Assembly (NCBI RefSeq): GCF_018802605.1
Contig: NZ_CP069161.1
Coordinates: 3,596,001-3,660,000 of the forward strand
DNA length: 64,000 nucleotides
Reading direction: 5' to 3'
Origin: Paludibacterium paludis
GTDB taxonomy: Bacteria > Pseudomonadota > Gammaproteobacteria > Burkholderiales > Chromobacteriaceae
Shown here piece by piece: positions 44,555-57,000 of the stretch. A program made the position numbers and the translations under genes. How positions within the stretch are numbered: the stretch's first letter is position 1; every line of letters begins with the position of its first letter. Below the pieces are notes generated by a model. The model had not been told where the DNA came from, ran no database searches, and was given only the letters and a program-made list of their open reading frames with translations.

Positions 44555-45007
44555 TTACTTGACGATACGCAACGAAGGTTTGCCGCTAGGACGAGGCCTG
44601 TCCACGCCCTCCTCCCCTTCCTCCCCTTCCTCCCGGGCGGATGATTTCGCAACTGCGGGATTGAAAGGCACCGGCCCCTTCAACGCACTCTCGGGCAACG
44701 GCTCGACTTCGAATCCCATGCCTTCGCCCGTTTCCCGCGCAAAAATCGACATGACATTACCGATGGGAACATAAACCGGGCGGCTCACCCCCCCGAAACG
44801 AGCGGCGAAACTGATCGCATCATTCGAGATCTGCATGTGCTGTGTGGCCTGATAGCTGACATTGAGTACGATCTCGTTCTTCTGAACGTACTCGCGCGGC
44901 ACATCGGTATGTTCTGACACCCACACAACGATATAGGGGGTGTAGCCACTGTCCGTGCACCACTCATGCAACGCACGGATCATGTACGGTTTGGTCGAGC
45001 TCGTCAT
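44555..45007 (-). CDS. sspB: ClpXP protease specificity-enhancing factor SspB
   Basis: 150 residues. The SspB fold is seen in KPYMIRALHEWCTDSGYTPYIVVWV, EIVLNVSYQATQHMQISNDAISFAARFGGVSRPVYVPIGNVMSIFARETGEGMGF. A flexible acidic tail with EEGEEGEEG repeats ends in PSLRIVK, the ClpX-binding peptide. It delivers ssrA-tagged proteins to ClpXP. AAGGAG precedes the ATG; 12 nt separate it from sspA, with which it is co-transcribed. Confidence 0.96.
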   Translation of the reverse strand: MTSSTKPYMIRALHEWCTDSGYTPYIVVWVSEHTDVPREYVQKNEIVLNVSYQATQHMQISNDAISFAARFGGVSRPVYVPIGNVMSIFARETGEGMGFEVEPLPESALKGPVPFNPAVAKSSAREEGEEGEEGVDRPRPSGKPSLRIVK

Positions 45008-45019
45008 TGAGCCGTCTCC

Positions 45020-45622
45020 TTATTTGCGCATCGCCTTTTCGGACGGAGTGAGCGAATCGATGAAGGATTGACGCTGGAAAATGCGCTCAGCGTATTTCAG
45101 GATAGGCGCGGAGTTCTTGCCAAGGTCGATGTTGTAATGCTCAAGTCGCCACATCAGCGGAGCGATGGAAACATCGATCATCGAGAACTCGTCGCCCAGC
45201 ATGAACTTCTGCTTGGCGAACACCGGAGCGATGGTCGTCAATCCGTCGCGGATCGCCTCGCGGGCCTTGGCCGCGTCCTTCGCGGACGGGTTCGATTCCA
45301 GAACCTTGACGGACTGGAACAGCTCGCTCTCGAAACGGAACAGGAACAGGCGCGCGCGGGCACGCATGACCGGGTCGGCCGGCATCAGTTGCGGATGCGG
45401 GAAGCGTTCATCGATGTACTCGTTGATGATGTTCGACTCATGCAGAATCAGATCGCGTTCGACCAGAACCGGCACCTCGTTATACGGGTTCATCACGGCC
45501 AAGTCTTCAGGCTTGTTGTGGATATCCACATCGATGATCTCGAAATCCATGCCCTTTTCGAACAAAACGATACGGCAGCGATGGCTGAAAGGGCAGGTGA
45601 TTCCGGAGTAAAGTGTCATCAT
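45020..45622 (-). CDS. sspA: Stringent starvation protein A
   Basis: 200 residues, glutathione-S-transferase fold without a proven GST activity. MTLYSGITCPFSHRCRIVLFEKGMDFEIIDVDIHNKPEDL and NPYNEVPVLVERDLILHESNIINEYIDERFPHPQLMP are typical SspA sequences. It binds RNA polymerase and modulates transcription under stress. Start taken as ATG 45622 (or 45619); the longer frame to 45688 has no support. Follows petC after a terminator and precedes sspB. Confidence 0.95.
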   Translation of the reverse strand: MMTLYSGITCPFSHRCRIVLFEKGMDFEIIDVDIHNKPEDLAVMNPYNEVPVLVERDLILHESNIINEYIDERFPHPQLMPADPVMRARARLFLFRFESELFQSVKVLESNPSAKDAAKAREAIRDGLTTIAPVFAKQKFMLGDEFSMIDVSIAPLMWRLEHYNIDLGKNSAPILKYAERIFQRQSFIDSLTPSEKAMRK

Positions 45623-45724
45623 GGCAGCTACAGATCCTTGACGGGCTGGTTGATCAAATGCAGCGATTTTAGCACTTTCACTGACCAATTATCCAGAAAA
45701 ACTCTGCAACTCATTGATAATCAA

Positions 45725-45753
45725 GAAAAAAGGCGGGTTTCCCCGCCTTTTTG
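45725..45753. terminator. Terminator between petC and sspA
   Basis: AGGCGGG and CCCGCCT with a short loop, flanked by AAAAAA and TTTTT. On the minus strand it ends petABC, though sspA may also receive readthrough. Confidence 0.9.
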
Positions 45754-45773
45754 CCAGCCCGTCCGCGACGCGC

Positions 45774-46529
45774 TCAGTGAACGTCCTTCCAGTACTCTTT
45801 CTTCAGGAAGTAAGCCAACGGCAAAAGCAGAAGCCCAAGGAACATCAGAACAACATAGCCGATCTGATTACGCTTCACTTGCGCGGGTTCTCCCATGAAG
45901 ACCAGGAAGTTGGTCAGGTCGGCCATGCGACGATCGTAATCGACCGTCACCGCCTTGCCGTTCTCCAGTTTGGTCAGGGTGCCGGCCTTGACGAGCTCGA
46001 GCTTGTGCTCCTCGCCATGCGGACCCTTGACGGTCTTCAGCACCTGATCGCCCTGCCACTGCCAGAACACGTGCGGCATGCCGACCTTGTCGAACACCAC
46101 GTTGTTCCAGCCGGTCGGCCGGGTATCATCGCGATAGAAACCGCGCAAATAGGTGTACAGCCAGTCGGCGCCACGGGAACGGGCCACCACGGACAGATCC
46201 GGCGGCGGCGCGCCCAGCCAGTTCTTGGCATCGGCGGCCATCATGCTGATTTTCATCGGCTCGCCGATCTTGACGCCGTCGGGCAGCAGGTTGTCCTTGA
46301 TCTGCTGCTCGCTCAGGCCGATATCCATCAGGCGGTTGTAACGCATGGAAACCGCGGAGTGGCAGGACAGGCAGTAGTTGGTGAAGATCTGCGCGCCGCG
46401 CTGCAACGACTCGGTGTCCTGGATATTGATCGGAGCCTTGTCGAGGGCCGGGCCGCCTTCATTGGCGAAAGAGGCCAGCGGCAATGCCAGGGCACAAGCG
46501 GCGATCAGATGACGAATTTGTTTTTTCAT
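45774..46529 (-). CDS. petC: Cytochrome c1 of the bc1 complex
   Basis: 251 residues. A signal peptide (MKKQIRHLIAACALALPLASFA) precedes the haem c motif CLSCH (Cys53, Cys56, His57). The PDLSVVARSRGADWLYTYLRGFYRDDTRPTGWNNVVFDKVGMPHVFW stretch is typical, and a C-terminal anchor (QIGYVVLMFLGLLLLPLAYFLKKEYW) holds it in the membrane. It takes electrons from the Rieske protein. The start at 46529 is preferred; an ATG three codons earlier is possible. The same GGATGACTGT precedes the petA start. Confidence 0.96.
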   Translation of the reverse strand: MKKQIRHLIAACALALPLASFANEGGPALDKAPINIQDTESLQRGAQIFTNYCLSCHSAVSMRYNRLMDIGLSEQQIKDNLLPDGVKIGEPMKISMMAADAKNWLGAPPPDLSVVARSRGADWLYTYLRGFYRDDTRPTGWNNVVFDKVGMPHVFWQWQGDQVLKTVKGPHGEEHKLELVKAGTLTKLENGKAVTVDYDRRMADLTNFLVFMGEPAQVKRNQIGYVVLMFLGLLLLPLAYFLKKEYWKDVH

Positions 46530-46547
46530 GACAGTCATCCCGTTCGA

Positions 46548-47891
46548 TCAGATATACGACGCAAACAGGTAAGCACCGGCCACAACCAGAGCCACCATGA
46601 TGGCGAAGTTGATTTTCATCTTCGTGGTCGATTCGGTCACGCGATCGGGTACCGGTACCGAGCCGACGTCGTTCTTGGTGTAGAACGGCATGCCAAGGAA
46701 GAAGGCGAAGTAGATCACCGACAGGATCTGCGAAACCACGGTGCGCAGATTGGTTGCCGGCAAGGCGCCCAGCATGCCAAGGCCGATGAAGGAGATCACG
46801 AACAGCGCCAGCATGAATTTGAACTTCGGACCGCGATAACGCACCGACTTGATCGGCGAACGGTCAAGCCACGGCAGGAAGGCGATGATCACGACGGCGG
46901 CGCCCATCGCCAGCACACCCCACACCTGGGTACCGGCGAACGACGGCACGGCGCGCAGGATGGCGTAGAACGGGGTGAAGTACCAGACCGGCGCGATGTG
47001 CGGCGGGGTCTTCAGCGGATCGGCCGGAATGAAGTTGTTGGCTTCCAGGAAGTAGCCGCCCATGTCGGGCAGGAAGAACACGATCAACGAAAACACAATC
47101 AGGAACACCGCCACACCGAGTACATCCTTGACGGTGTAATACGGATGGAACGGAATGCCATCCTTCGGCAGGTGGGTGACCGGATCCTTGTTTTTCTTGA
47201 TTTCCACGCCGTCCGGGTTGTTCGAGCCGACTTCGTGCAGCGCGATAATATGAGCGACCACGAGGGCGAGCAACACCAGCGGCACGGCGATCACGTGAAG
47301 CGCGAAGAAGCGGTTCAGGGTGGCGTCGGACACCACGAAGTCGCCGCGAATGAAGACCGACAGGTCCGGACCGATCACGGGAATGGAACTGAACAGGTTG
47401 ACGATCACCTGGGCGCCCCAGAACGACATCTGGCCCCACGGCAGCAGGTAGCCGAGGAAGGCTTCGGCCATCAGGCACAGGAAGATCAGCATCCCGAAGA
47501 TCCATACCAGCTCGCGCGGCTGTTTGTAGGAACCGTAGATCAGGCCACGGAACATGTGCAGATAGACCACGACGAAGAACATCGACGCGCCGGTCGAGTG
47601 CATGTAGCGGATGATCCAGCCGCCGCCGACATCGCGCATGATGTACTCAACGGAAGCGAAAGCCACCGACACGTTGGTGCCCGGCAGCAACGAGGCGTCC
47701 GGTTTGTAGTTCATGGTCAGGAAGATACCGGTGACGATCTGCATCACCAGCACGAGCAGAGCCAGCGAACCGAAGAAATACCAGAAGTTGAAGTTCTTCG
47801 GAGCGTAATACTCCGTTATGTGCGACTTAAGGCTGGAAGACAGCGGAAAACGCTGGTCGATCCAGTTAAGCAGGTTTTGTCCTTTGCTCAT
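46548..47891 (-). CDS. petB: Cytochrome b of the bc1 complex
   Basis: 447 residues, long cytochrome b with the fused N- and C-terminal halves. Haem-ligand His residues lie in RYMHSTGASMFFVVVYLHMFRG and RFFALHVIAVPLVLLALVVAHI, and the Qo motif appears as PPHIAPVWYFTPFYAILR-like sequence. Multi-spanning inner-membrane protein oxidising ubiquinol. GGGAG precedes ATG 47891. Between petA and petC. Confidence 0.97.
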   Translation of the reverse strand: MSKGQNLLNWIDQRFPLSSSLKSHITEYYAPKNFNFWYFFGSLALLVLVMQIVTGIFLTMNYKPDASLLPGTNVSVAFASVEYIMRDVGGGWIIRYMHSTGASMFFVVVYLHMFRGLIYGSYKQPRELVWIFGMLIFLCLMAEAFLGYLLPWGQMSFWGAQVIVNLFSSIPVIGPDLSVFIRGDFVVSDATLNRFFALHVIAVPLVLLALVVAHIIALHEVGSNNPDGVEIKKNKDPVTHLPKDGIPFHPYYTVKDVLGVAVFLIVFSLIVFFLPDMGGYFLEANNFIPADPLKTPPHIAPVWYFTPFYAILRAVPSFAGTQVWGVLAMGAAVVIIAFLPWLDRSPIKSVRYRGPKFKFMLALFVISFIGLGMLGALPATNLRTVVSQILSVIYFAFFLGMPFYTKNDVGSVPVPDRVTESTTKMKINFAIMVALVVAGAYLFASYI

Positions 47892-47904
47892 TTTGCTCCC
47901 TCGC

Positions 47905-48489
47905 TTATTTGTCTTCGCCAATCAACAGGCGGGTGTCGGAGAGGTATTTGTGCGGCGGGATTTCCAGGTTCTTCGGTGCCGGCACCCCCTTGTAGACACG
48001 GGCGGCAAGGTCGAACTTGGAGCCGTGACAGGGGCAATAGAAACCGCCGAGCCAGTCCGCGCCCAGATCGGCGGGAGCTAGGTCCGGACGGTAGGTCGGC
48101 GAACAGCCCAGATGCGTGCAAATGCCCACGGCAACCAGCAGGTTGGGCTTGATCGAGCGCGTGCCGTTCTTGCAATAGGCCGGCTGCTGATCCATGTCGG
48201 ATTGCGGGTCGGTCAGCTTGTCGTTCAGCTTGGCAAGGTTCTTCACCTGTTCGTCGGTCCGGTTCAACAGCCATACCGGTTTGCCGCGCCATTCGACGTT
48301 GATCTTCTGGCCCGGCTCCATCTTGCCGATCTCGACTTCAACCGGGGCCCCGGCGGCCTTGGCGCGCTCGGACGGGAAAAAACTCATCAGGAATGGGGTG
48401 GCCACACCGGCAGCCGCCACTCCTCCAACAGCGCTGGTTGCAACCGTCAGAAAACGACGGCGCCCCGCATCGACGTGTTGTTCACTCAT
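47905..48489 (-). CDS. petA: Rieske iron-sulfur protein of the bc1 complex
   Basis: 194 residues from ATG 48489, chosen for GAGGA 8 nt upstream. The Tat signal (GRRRFLTVATSAVGGVAAAGVATPFL) stays as a membrane anchor. The [2Fe-2S] ligands are Cys124/His126 (CTHLGC) and Cys152/His155 (CPCHGS), with Cys129-Cys154 as the stabilising disulfide. The folded cluster-bearing protein is exported by Tat. First of the petABC operon. Confidence 0.97.
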   Translation of the reverse strand: MSEQHVDAGRRRFLTVATSAVGGVAAAGVATPFLMSFFPSERAKAAGAPVEVEIGKMEPGQKINVEWRGKPVWLLNRTDEQVKNLAKLNDKLTDPQSDMDQQPAYCKNGTRSIKPNLLVAVGICTHLGCSPTYRPDLAPADLGADWLGGFYCPCHGSKFDLAARVYKGVPAPKNLEIPPHKYLSDTRLLIGEDK

Positions 48490-48533
48490 TACAGTCATCC
48501 TCAAATCGTGGAAACCGAGCTCAAAACTTTCCA

Positions 48534-48562
48534 ATTTTACCCGATTACCAGCAGGGACTTAA
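48534..48562 (-). promoter_or_regulatory. Candidate promoter of petABC
   Basis: TTAAGT (48562-48557), 17 bp, TAAAAT (48539-48534) on the minus strand. The -10 matches well, the -35 poorly. It lies about 45 bp before the petA start and 43 bp after the end of the NIF3-like gene. Confidence 0.35.
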
Positions 48563-48604
48563 AGCGTTTATGCCAACAAATTGATGGCAAACGCAAAATT
48601 TCCC

Positions 48605-49351
48605 TTAAACCGGGTTAAAAAGGTCGACAAATTGCACATCAATGCCAGTTTCATCCGCGAGCCACGTGCCCAGCGCCTGAACGCCGTATCGCTCAGTGGC
48701 ATGATGACCTGCAGAAATAAACAACACATCATACTCTAAAGCCATATGGTGGTTCTGCTCGGACACCTCGCCCGTCAGGAAGGCGTCAACACCCAAATCG
48801 ATGGCTTTCTGAAAATAGCTTTGCGCTCCTCCGGTGCACCAGGCCACGCGGCGCACGGGTTTGTCGGGGCGCCCCAGCAACAGCGGCGCGCGGCCGAGCG
48901 CCGCGCCGATGGTATCGGCCCATTCCGTGCCGGCAAGCGTACGGGCAAGGCTGCCGTGCCACAACAGCTCCATGTCCCCGACCCGGCCTTCGGGCTCTAT
49001 GCCCAGCCTTTTGGCCAGCGTGGCATTGTTGCCGACTTCGGGATGGGCATCCAGAGGCAGGTGGTACGCGACAAGATTGATGTCATGGTCAAGCAGGGTT
49101 TTCAGGCGCCGCCGCTTGAGTCCATTGACCCGGGCGTCCTCGCCTTTCCAGAAATAGCCGTGATGCACCAGCACCATGTCGGCATCGAGGCGAACCGCCT
49201 CGTCGATCAACGCTTGCGAGGCCGTTACCCCGGTCACGACGCGCTTCACCGTCTCGCGGCCTTCGACCTGCAAACCGTTCGGCGCATAGTCGCTAAACCG
49301 CCAGGGTTCGAGCAGCGTGTCCATGCGGCTCAGAAGATCATTGCGATTCAT
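48605..49351 (-). CDS. NIF3/YbgI-family dinuclear metal protein
   Basis: 248 residues, standard length for the short NIF3 form without the inserted PII-like domain. Metal-binding residues are in MVLVHHGYFWKGE, VAYHLPLDAHPEVGNNATLA and FISAGHHATERYGVQAL. The family forms toroidal hexamers; proposed roles (GTP cyclohydrolase type 2-like, DNA damage protection) are unproven, so no function is assigned. It lies downstream of groEL behind a terminator and upstream of petA. Confidence 0.9.
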   Translation of the reverse strand: MNRNDLLSRMDTLLEPWRFSDYAPNGLQVEGRETVKRVVTGVTASQALIDEAVRLDADMVLVHHGYFWKGEDARVNGLKRRRLKTLLDHDINLVAYHLPLDAHPEVGNNATLAKRLGIEPEGRVGDMELLWHGSLARTLAGTEWADTIGAALGRAPLLLGRPDKPVRRVAWCTGGAQSYFQKAIDLGVDAFLTGEVSEQNHHMALEYDVLFISAGHHATERYGVQALGTWLADETGIDVQFVDLFNPV

Positions 49352-49382
49352 TGTCTCTCCTTTACCGTATTGTGAAAGAAAA

Positions 49383-49413
49383 AACCCCCTGCGCGCAATG
49401 CGCAGGGGGTTTT
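49383..49413. terminator. Intrinsic terminator after groEL
   Basis: AACCCCCTGCGC and GCGCAGGGGGTT form a 12-bp stem with a 5-base loop. On the minus strand TTTTTTCTTTC follows. It ends groESL transcripts. Confidence 0.93.
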
Positions 49414-49433
49414 GCGAACGGAGGTCGCGAGAC

Positions 49434-51086
<1,653 letters not shown>

Positions 51087-51112
51087 TCAGTCAGTTTCGA
51101 CAGGGGTCGGAA

Positions 51113-51403
51113 TTACTCTACGACGATGCCCATCACGTCTTCTTCACGCATCACCAGCACTTCATCGCCGTCGATCTTGACGGTCTGGCCGGAGTACTTG
51201 CCGAAGAGGACCTTGTCGCCCACTTTCAGTTCCAGAGGATGGCGATCGCCGTTTTCCAGAATCTTGCCGTTGCCAACGGCCAGGACTACGCCCATATCCG
51301 GCTTTTCTGCGGCGGCGCCCGGCAGAACGATACCGGACGCGGTTTTTTCTTCCGCCTCGAGGCGCTTGATCACAACACGGTCATGCAGAGGACGAATTAC
51401 CAT
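51113..51403 (-). CDS. groS: 10-kDa co-chaperonin GroES
   Basis: 96 residues. The signature [35 protein letters not shown] contains the mobile loop that binds GroEL. Forms the heptameric lid. AGGAGAG precedes the ATG. First gene of the groESL operon. Confidence 0.99.
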   Translation of the reverse strand: MVIRPLHDRVVIKRLEAEEKTASGIVLPGAAAEKPDMGVVLAVGNGKILENGDRHPLELKVGDKVLFGKYSGQTVKIDGDEVLVMREEDVMGIVVE

Positions 51404-51470
51404 TGTTCTCTCCTGAATTTCAGAGGCTGTTGAAAGTTGAACTCATCAAACCAGCGGGAACCGAATGCAT

Positions 51471-51497
51471 TTGGCACTCGGCCTTGACGAGTGCTAA
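51471..51497. promoter_or_regulatory. CIRCE operator (HrcA site) before groES
   Basis: The 9-bp arms TTGGCACTC and GAGTGCTAA are separated by exactly 9 bp, matching the CIRCE consensus TTAGCACTC-N9-GAGTGCTAA with one mismatch. It lies between the heat-shock promoter and groES, so HrcA binding would repress the operon. hrcA itself is not in the window. Confidence 0.93.
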
Positions 51498-51499
51498 TG

Positions 51500-51526
51500 A
51501 TATGGGCGCACAAAAGGGGTTTCAAG
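51500..51526 (-). promoter_or_regulatory. Sigma-32 (RpoH) promoter of groESL
   Basis: CTTGAAA (51526-51520), 13 bp, then CCCATAT (51506-51500) on the minus strand, close to the heat-shock consensus CTTGAAA / CCCCATNT. The -10 end directly abuts the CIRCE element. Confidence 0.85.
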
Positions 51527-51600
51527 AGCGACGAAGAGTGAAATTTTTTCAATCGCCCAGAGCGCTGCGATTGATTATACAATCAGGCCCATGGCGGCGA

Positions 51601-52230
51601 TTACACGAGTCCATGCGTCTTCGCGAATTCGGCGATGGCAATCGAGTTCTTCAACTTCAGCTTGTTCAACACCCTGGCCTTGTACGTGCTGACGGTTTTC
51701 TGGCTGATATAGAAAATTTCCGAGATTTCCTTGTTGCTGTAACCCTTGGCGATATAGCGCATGATGGCCAATTCCCTGACGGACAGACTCGACAGCGCGT
51801 CAGTCGCCTTGCCGTAGGCGGGCCGTCCCTGGGACGCGAGGATGTCTTCCGCGGGAAAACAGTTGTAGCCGGACATGACGGCGCTCGCCGCATTGTAGAC
51901 TTCCATCATGTCTTTCGATTTCGTCACATAGCCATTGGCTCCCTCTTCGGCCGCCTTGACGGCATAAATCCGCTCCTCCTGCCCGGTCAGAACCAGAATC
52001 TTGATCTTCTCGTCGACCCCCTTGATCCGCCGTATCAGCGCCAGCCCGTCCGAGCGCGGCAAACACAAATCCAGCACCACAAGGTCGGGCTTGTGCTGCC
52101 GGATTTTTTCCAGTCCTTCCTGCCCGTTGTCGGACTCGTCGACAATGGAAAACTCCTGCCATTTTTCCAGCAGCCCCTTGATGGCGAGACGAATCGCCGG
52201 ATGATCGTCGATCACAATGACTTTTTTCAT
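51601..52230 (-). CDS. NarL/FixJ-type response regulator (BvgA/EvgA-like)
   Basis: 209 residues. Receiver domain 1-120 with acidic pocket Asp8-Asp9, phosphoacceptor Asp54 in VVLDLCLPRSDG and the conserved Lys in GYVTKSKD. The C-terminal LuxR helix-turn-helix (ELAIMRYIAKGYSNKEISEIFYISQKTVSTYKARVLNKLKLKN) binds DNA. Overall it looks most like BvgA/EvgA, which work with hybrid phosphorelay kinases. No histidine kinase is nearby, so it is an orphan in this window. AGGAAGGTG lies upstream of the ATG. Same strand as groES but 197 bp upstream of it, so readthrough is possible. Confidence 0.9.
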   Translation of the reverse strand: MKKVIVIDDHPAIRLAIKGLLEKWQEFSIVDESDNGQEGLEKIRQHKPDLVVLDLCLPRSDGLALIRRIKGVDEKIKILVLTGQEERIYAVKAAEEGANGYVTKSKDMMEVYNAASAVMSGYNCFPAEDILASQGRPAYGKATDALSSLSVRELAIMRYIAKGYSNKEISEIFYISQKTVSTYKARVLNKLKLKNSIAIAEFAKTHGLV

Positions 52231-52600
52231 TGTCAGGCACCTTCCTGAATCGCGAGATGGTTATGTGGTTTGGCGAAAACAAGAACCGCAAGGTTCCGCT
52301 GACAGCCCTTCCGGACGGCTCCGGAACCGACATAGAGCCAATCCAGAGTTTATGCACTAGACGATTGTCACGGCTTGTCGGAGGAGGAGCAATCAGATGC
52401 ATCACCGAATGGATTTGCTCATTCCGATGTGTCTGTAAGCATGTTTACGGAAACACGTAGCGAATGGATGGAAAACAAGAAGGAGGGATCAGGAGGAAGA
52501 ATCCGCCCTGCCGGCAGTAACGGAAGGAATGAAAAAACAGCGCGGAAAAGAAAAAACCCGTCTTGCGACGGGCCAAAAGGGTCAATCCACCATGTTCCGG
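52231..52600. other. Intergenic region between gltD and the response regulator
   Basis: 370 bp without a supported gene. The right end (52551-52572) is the gltD terminator. The rest is ordinary in composition; I found no convincing promoter for the response regulator. A 13-codon frame with a GGAGGAGG site at 52397-52438 is noted under rejected items. Confidence 0.6.
52551..52572 (-). terminator. Intrinsic terminator after gltD
   Basis: CCCGTC and GACGGG with loop GCAA-type, followed on the minus strand by TTTTTT. Ends the gltBD operon. Confidence 0.9.
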
Positions 52601-54019
<1,419 letters not shown>

Positions 54020-54027
54020 TCACCTCA

Positions 54028-57000
54028 TCAATCTTTCAGCAGGCTGTCGAGCGTCGCAGCCTTGGGTTTGACCAGCCAGAAGTAGTCGACGTGATCATCG
54101 AAGTTTTCCAGCATGTCGCGGCCGAGCGCGGAACCGGTCAATTCGACGTGGCGGGCCAGCTTGTCCAGCAGGAAAGCCCGGTACATGCCGGTCGCCTCGC
54201 CGTTGATCAAATGAATGTCCACCAGTTCGTTGTTATAACGGTAAGCGAATTTCTCCGAACGATCGTAAACGAAGGCGAAGCCCCCGGTCATGCCCGCGCC
54301 GAAGTTGTAACCGGTGCCACCGAGCGAGATCACACAACCGCCGGTCATGTATTCGCAACAATGATCCCCCGCGCCCTCGATGACCGCGAGGGCCCCCGAG
54401 TTGCGCACACCGAAGCGCTCGCCCGCCACGCCGGCGGCGAACAGTTGCCCGCCCGTCGCGCCGTAAAGACAGGTATTGCCGATGATGATCGACTCGTGGG
54501 AAGGATGGGACGCGCCGCGCGGCGGATAAATCACCAGACGCCCGCCCGCCATGCCCTTTCCGACATAGTCGTTGGCGTCGCCCTCCAGTTCGAGATGCAG
54601 GCCGGGGGCGTTCCAGACACCGAAACTCTGTCCGGCCGATCCGGTAAAGCGGATGGACAGGCACCCTTCCGGCAAACCTTCGGCTCCGTGATGCCTGGCG
54701 ATCAGGCCCGACAGCCGCGCGCCGATCGAGCGGTTGACGTTTTCGATCGGGTATTCGAGCCGCAGCATCCGGCGCTGTTCGATGGCCTCACGGGCATCCA
54801 CGACGATCCGCGCCGCCAGCTCGCCCTTGTCGAAGGACGGATTGGAATCGGCGGTGGAATGGCGCGGTTCGCTGTCGGGGATGTCGCCATGACGGATCAG
54901 CGGCGCGAGATCGAGACGGCGCTGGCGCTCGGTGCGCCCTTCGACCACCTCCACAAGATCCAGCCGCCCCACGAGCTCGCTCATGCTGCGCACGCCGAGC
55001 CGGGCCATCCACTCGCGGGTTTCCCGGGCAAGGAACAGGAAATAATTCATCACCCGCTCGGGCAAGCCGGTGAAATGCTTCTCGCGCAACCGCGCGTCCT
55101 GGGTCGCCACGCCGGTCGCGCAGTTGTTCAGGTGGCAGATGCGCAGGTACTTGCAGCCGAGCGCTACCATGGGACCGGTTCCGAAGCCGAAGCTCTCCGC
55201 GCCGAGAATCGCGGCCTTGACGACATCGAGGCCGGTTTTCAGGCCGCCATCGGCCTGCACCCGGACTCGTCCGCGCAGTCCGTTGGCGCGCAGCACCTGC
55301 TGGGTTTCGGCCAGCCCGAGCTCCCACGGCGAGCCGGCGTATTTCACCGAAGTGAGCGGCGAGGCGCCGGTGCCGCCGTCGTAACCGGAAATGGTGATCA
55401 GATCGGCGTAGGCCTTGGCCACGCCCGCGGCGATGGTGCCGACGCCGGGTTCGGCGACGAGCTTGACCGACACCAGCGCATCCGGATTGACCTCCTTCAA
55501 GTCGAAGATCAGCTGGGCCAGATCTTCGATGGAGTAGATATCGTGATGCGGCGGCGGTGAAATCAGGCTGATGCCGGGCTTGGAGCAGCGCAGCCGCGCG
55601 ATCAGCGGCGACACCTTGTCGCCGGGCAATTGTCCGCCTTCACCGGGCTTGGCGCCCTGGGCGATCTTGATCTGCAGGACATCGGCGTTGACCAGATAAT
55701 GCGGCGTCACGCCAAAGCGGCCCGATGCCACCTGCTTGATGCGCGACATGCGCTCCGTACCGTAGCGCGCCGGATCCTCGCCGCCTTCACCGGAGTTGGA
55801 GCGGCCGCCCAGGCGGTTCATCGCGATGGCCAGCGCCTCATGCGCTTCGGGAGACAGCGCGCCCAGCGACATGCCGGCCGAATCGAAGCGCTTGAGAATG
55901 GCCTCCACCGGCTCCACTTCCTCAAGCGGAATCGGCGCCGGCAACTCCCGTAGGGCGAGCAGGTCGCGGAACATCGCGGCGGGACGATGGTTAACGAGAT
56001 CCGCGTAGGTTTTCCATGCGTCGTAGTCATTATCCTGCACGGCCTTTTGCAACTGCATCACCACATCGGGGTTGTACGCGTGGAACTCCTCGCCATGCAC
56101 ATACTTGAGCAACCCGCCCTGCACCAGTCCCCGGGCGGGATTGAAGGCCAGTCGCGCGAGGGCCTTCTGATCGGACTCGAAATCGGCGAACGCCGCCCCC
56201 TGGATACGGCTCACCGTGCCTTTCAGGCACAGCTCGACCACCTCTTCGTGAATGCCCACCGCCTCGAACAATTGCGCCCCGCGGTAGGACGCGATGGTCG
56301 AAATACCCATCTTGGAGAGCACCTTGAGCAGGCCCTTGTTGATGCCTTTGCGGTAGTTTTGCAAGGCCTGATTGACCTTGAGCCCGACTTCGCCGCGGCC
56401 GACCATGTCGATGATGGTCTGGTAGGCCAGATAGGGATAGACGGCCGTCGCGCCGTAGCCGATCAGACAGGCCATCTGGTGCGCATCGCGCACCGTGGCG
56501 GTTTCGACCAGGATATTGGTTTTGCAGCGCAAGCCCAGATCGATCAGCGCGTGATGCACGGCTCCGGTTGCGAACAGCGCATGAATCGGCAGCCGCCCTT
56601 CGCAGAAGGATCGGTCGGACAACACCACGATCACCGTGCCTTCGCGCACGGCATCGACCACATGCCCGATAAGCCGGCGGATGGCGCCTTGAAGATCCGT
56701 TTCGGCCGGGTCGTAACACAAATCGAAAGTCGTCGCGCAAAGATACGGCTCGGGCCGCGTGGTGACCTTGATGAATTTCTCGTGCGACAGCACGGGCGAG
56801 CGTACCTCGAGGCGCCGGGCATGCTCGGCGCTCTCCTCGAACATGTTGCGCTCCGGCCCGAACACCGAGTTCAGCGACATCACCACCGCCTCGCGGATCG
56901 GATCGATCGGCGGGTTGGTCACCTGGGCAAATTGCTGGCGCAGATAGTCGAACGGCGAACGCACTTTGCTCGACAGCACGGCCATCGGCGTATCGTCGCC

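Noticed and set aside
45714..48152. 812-residue plus-strand frame opposite petABC
   Set aside because: It spans three well-identified genes and is His/Gln/Arg-rich with no recognisable domain.
52397..52438. 13-codon frame with a strong GGAGGAGG ribosome site
   Set aside because: Too short to judge; no repeat codons suggesting a leader peptide, no attenuator after it, and it points away from the nearest gene.
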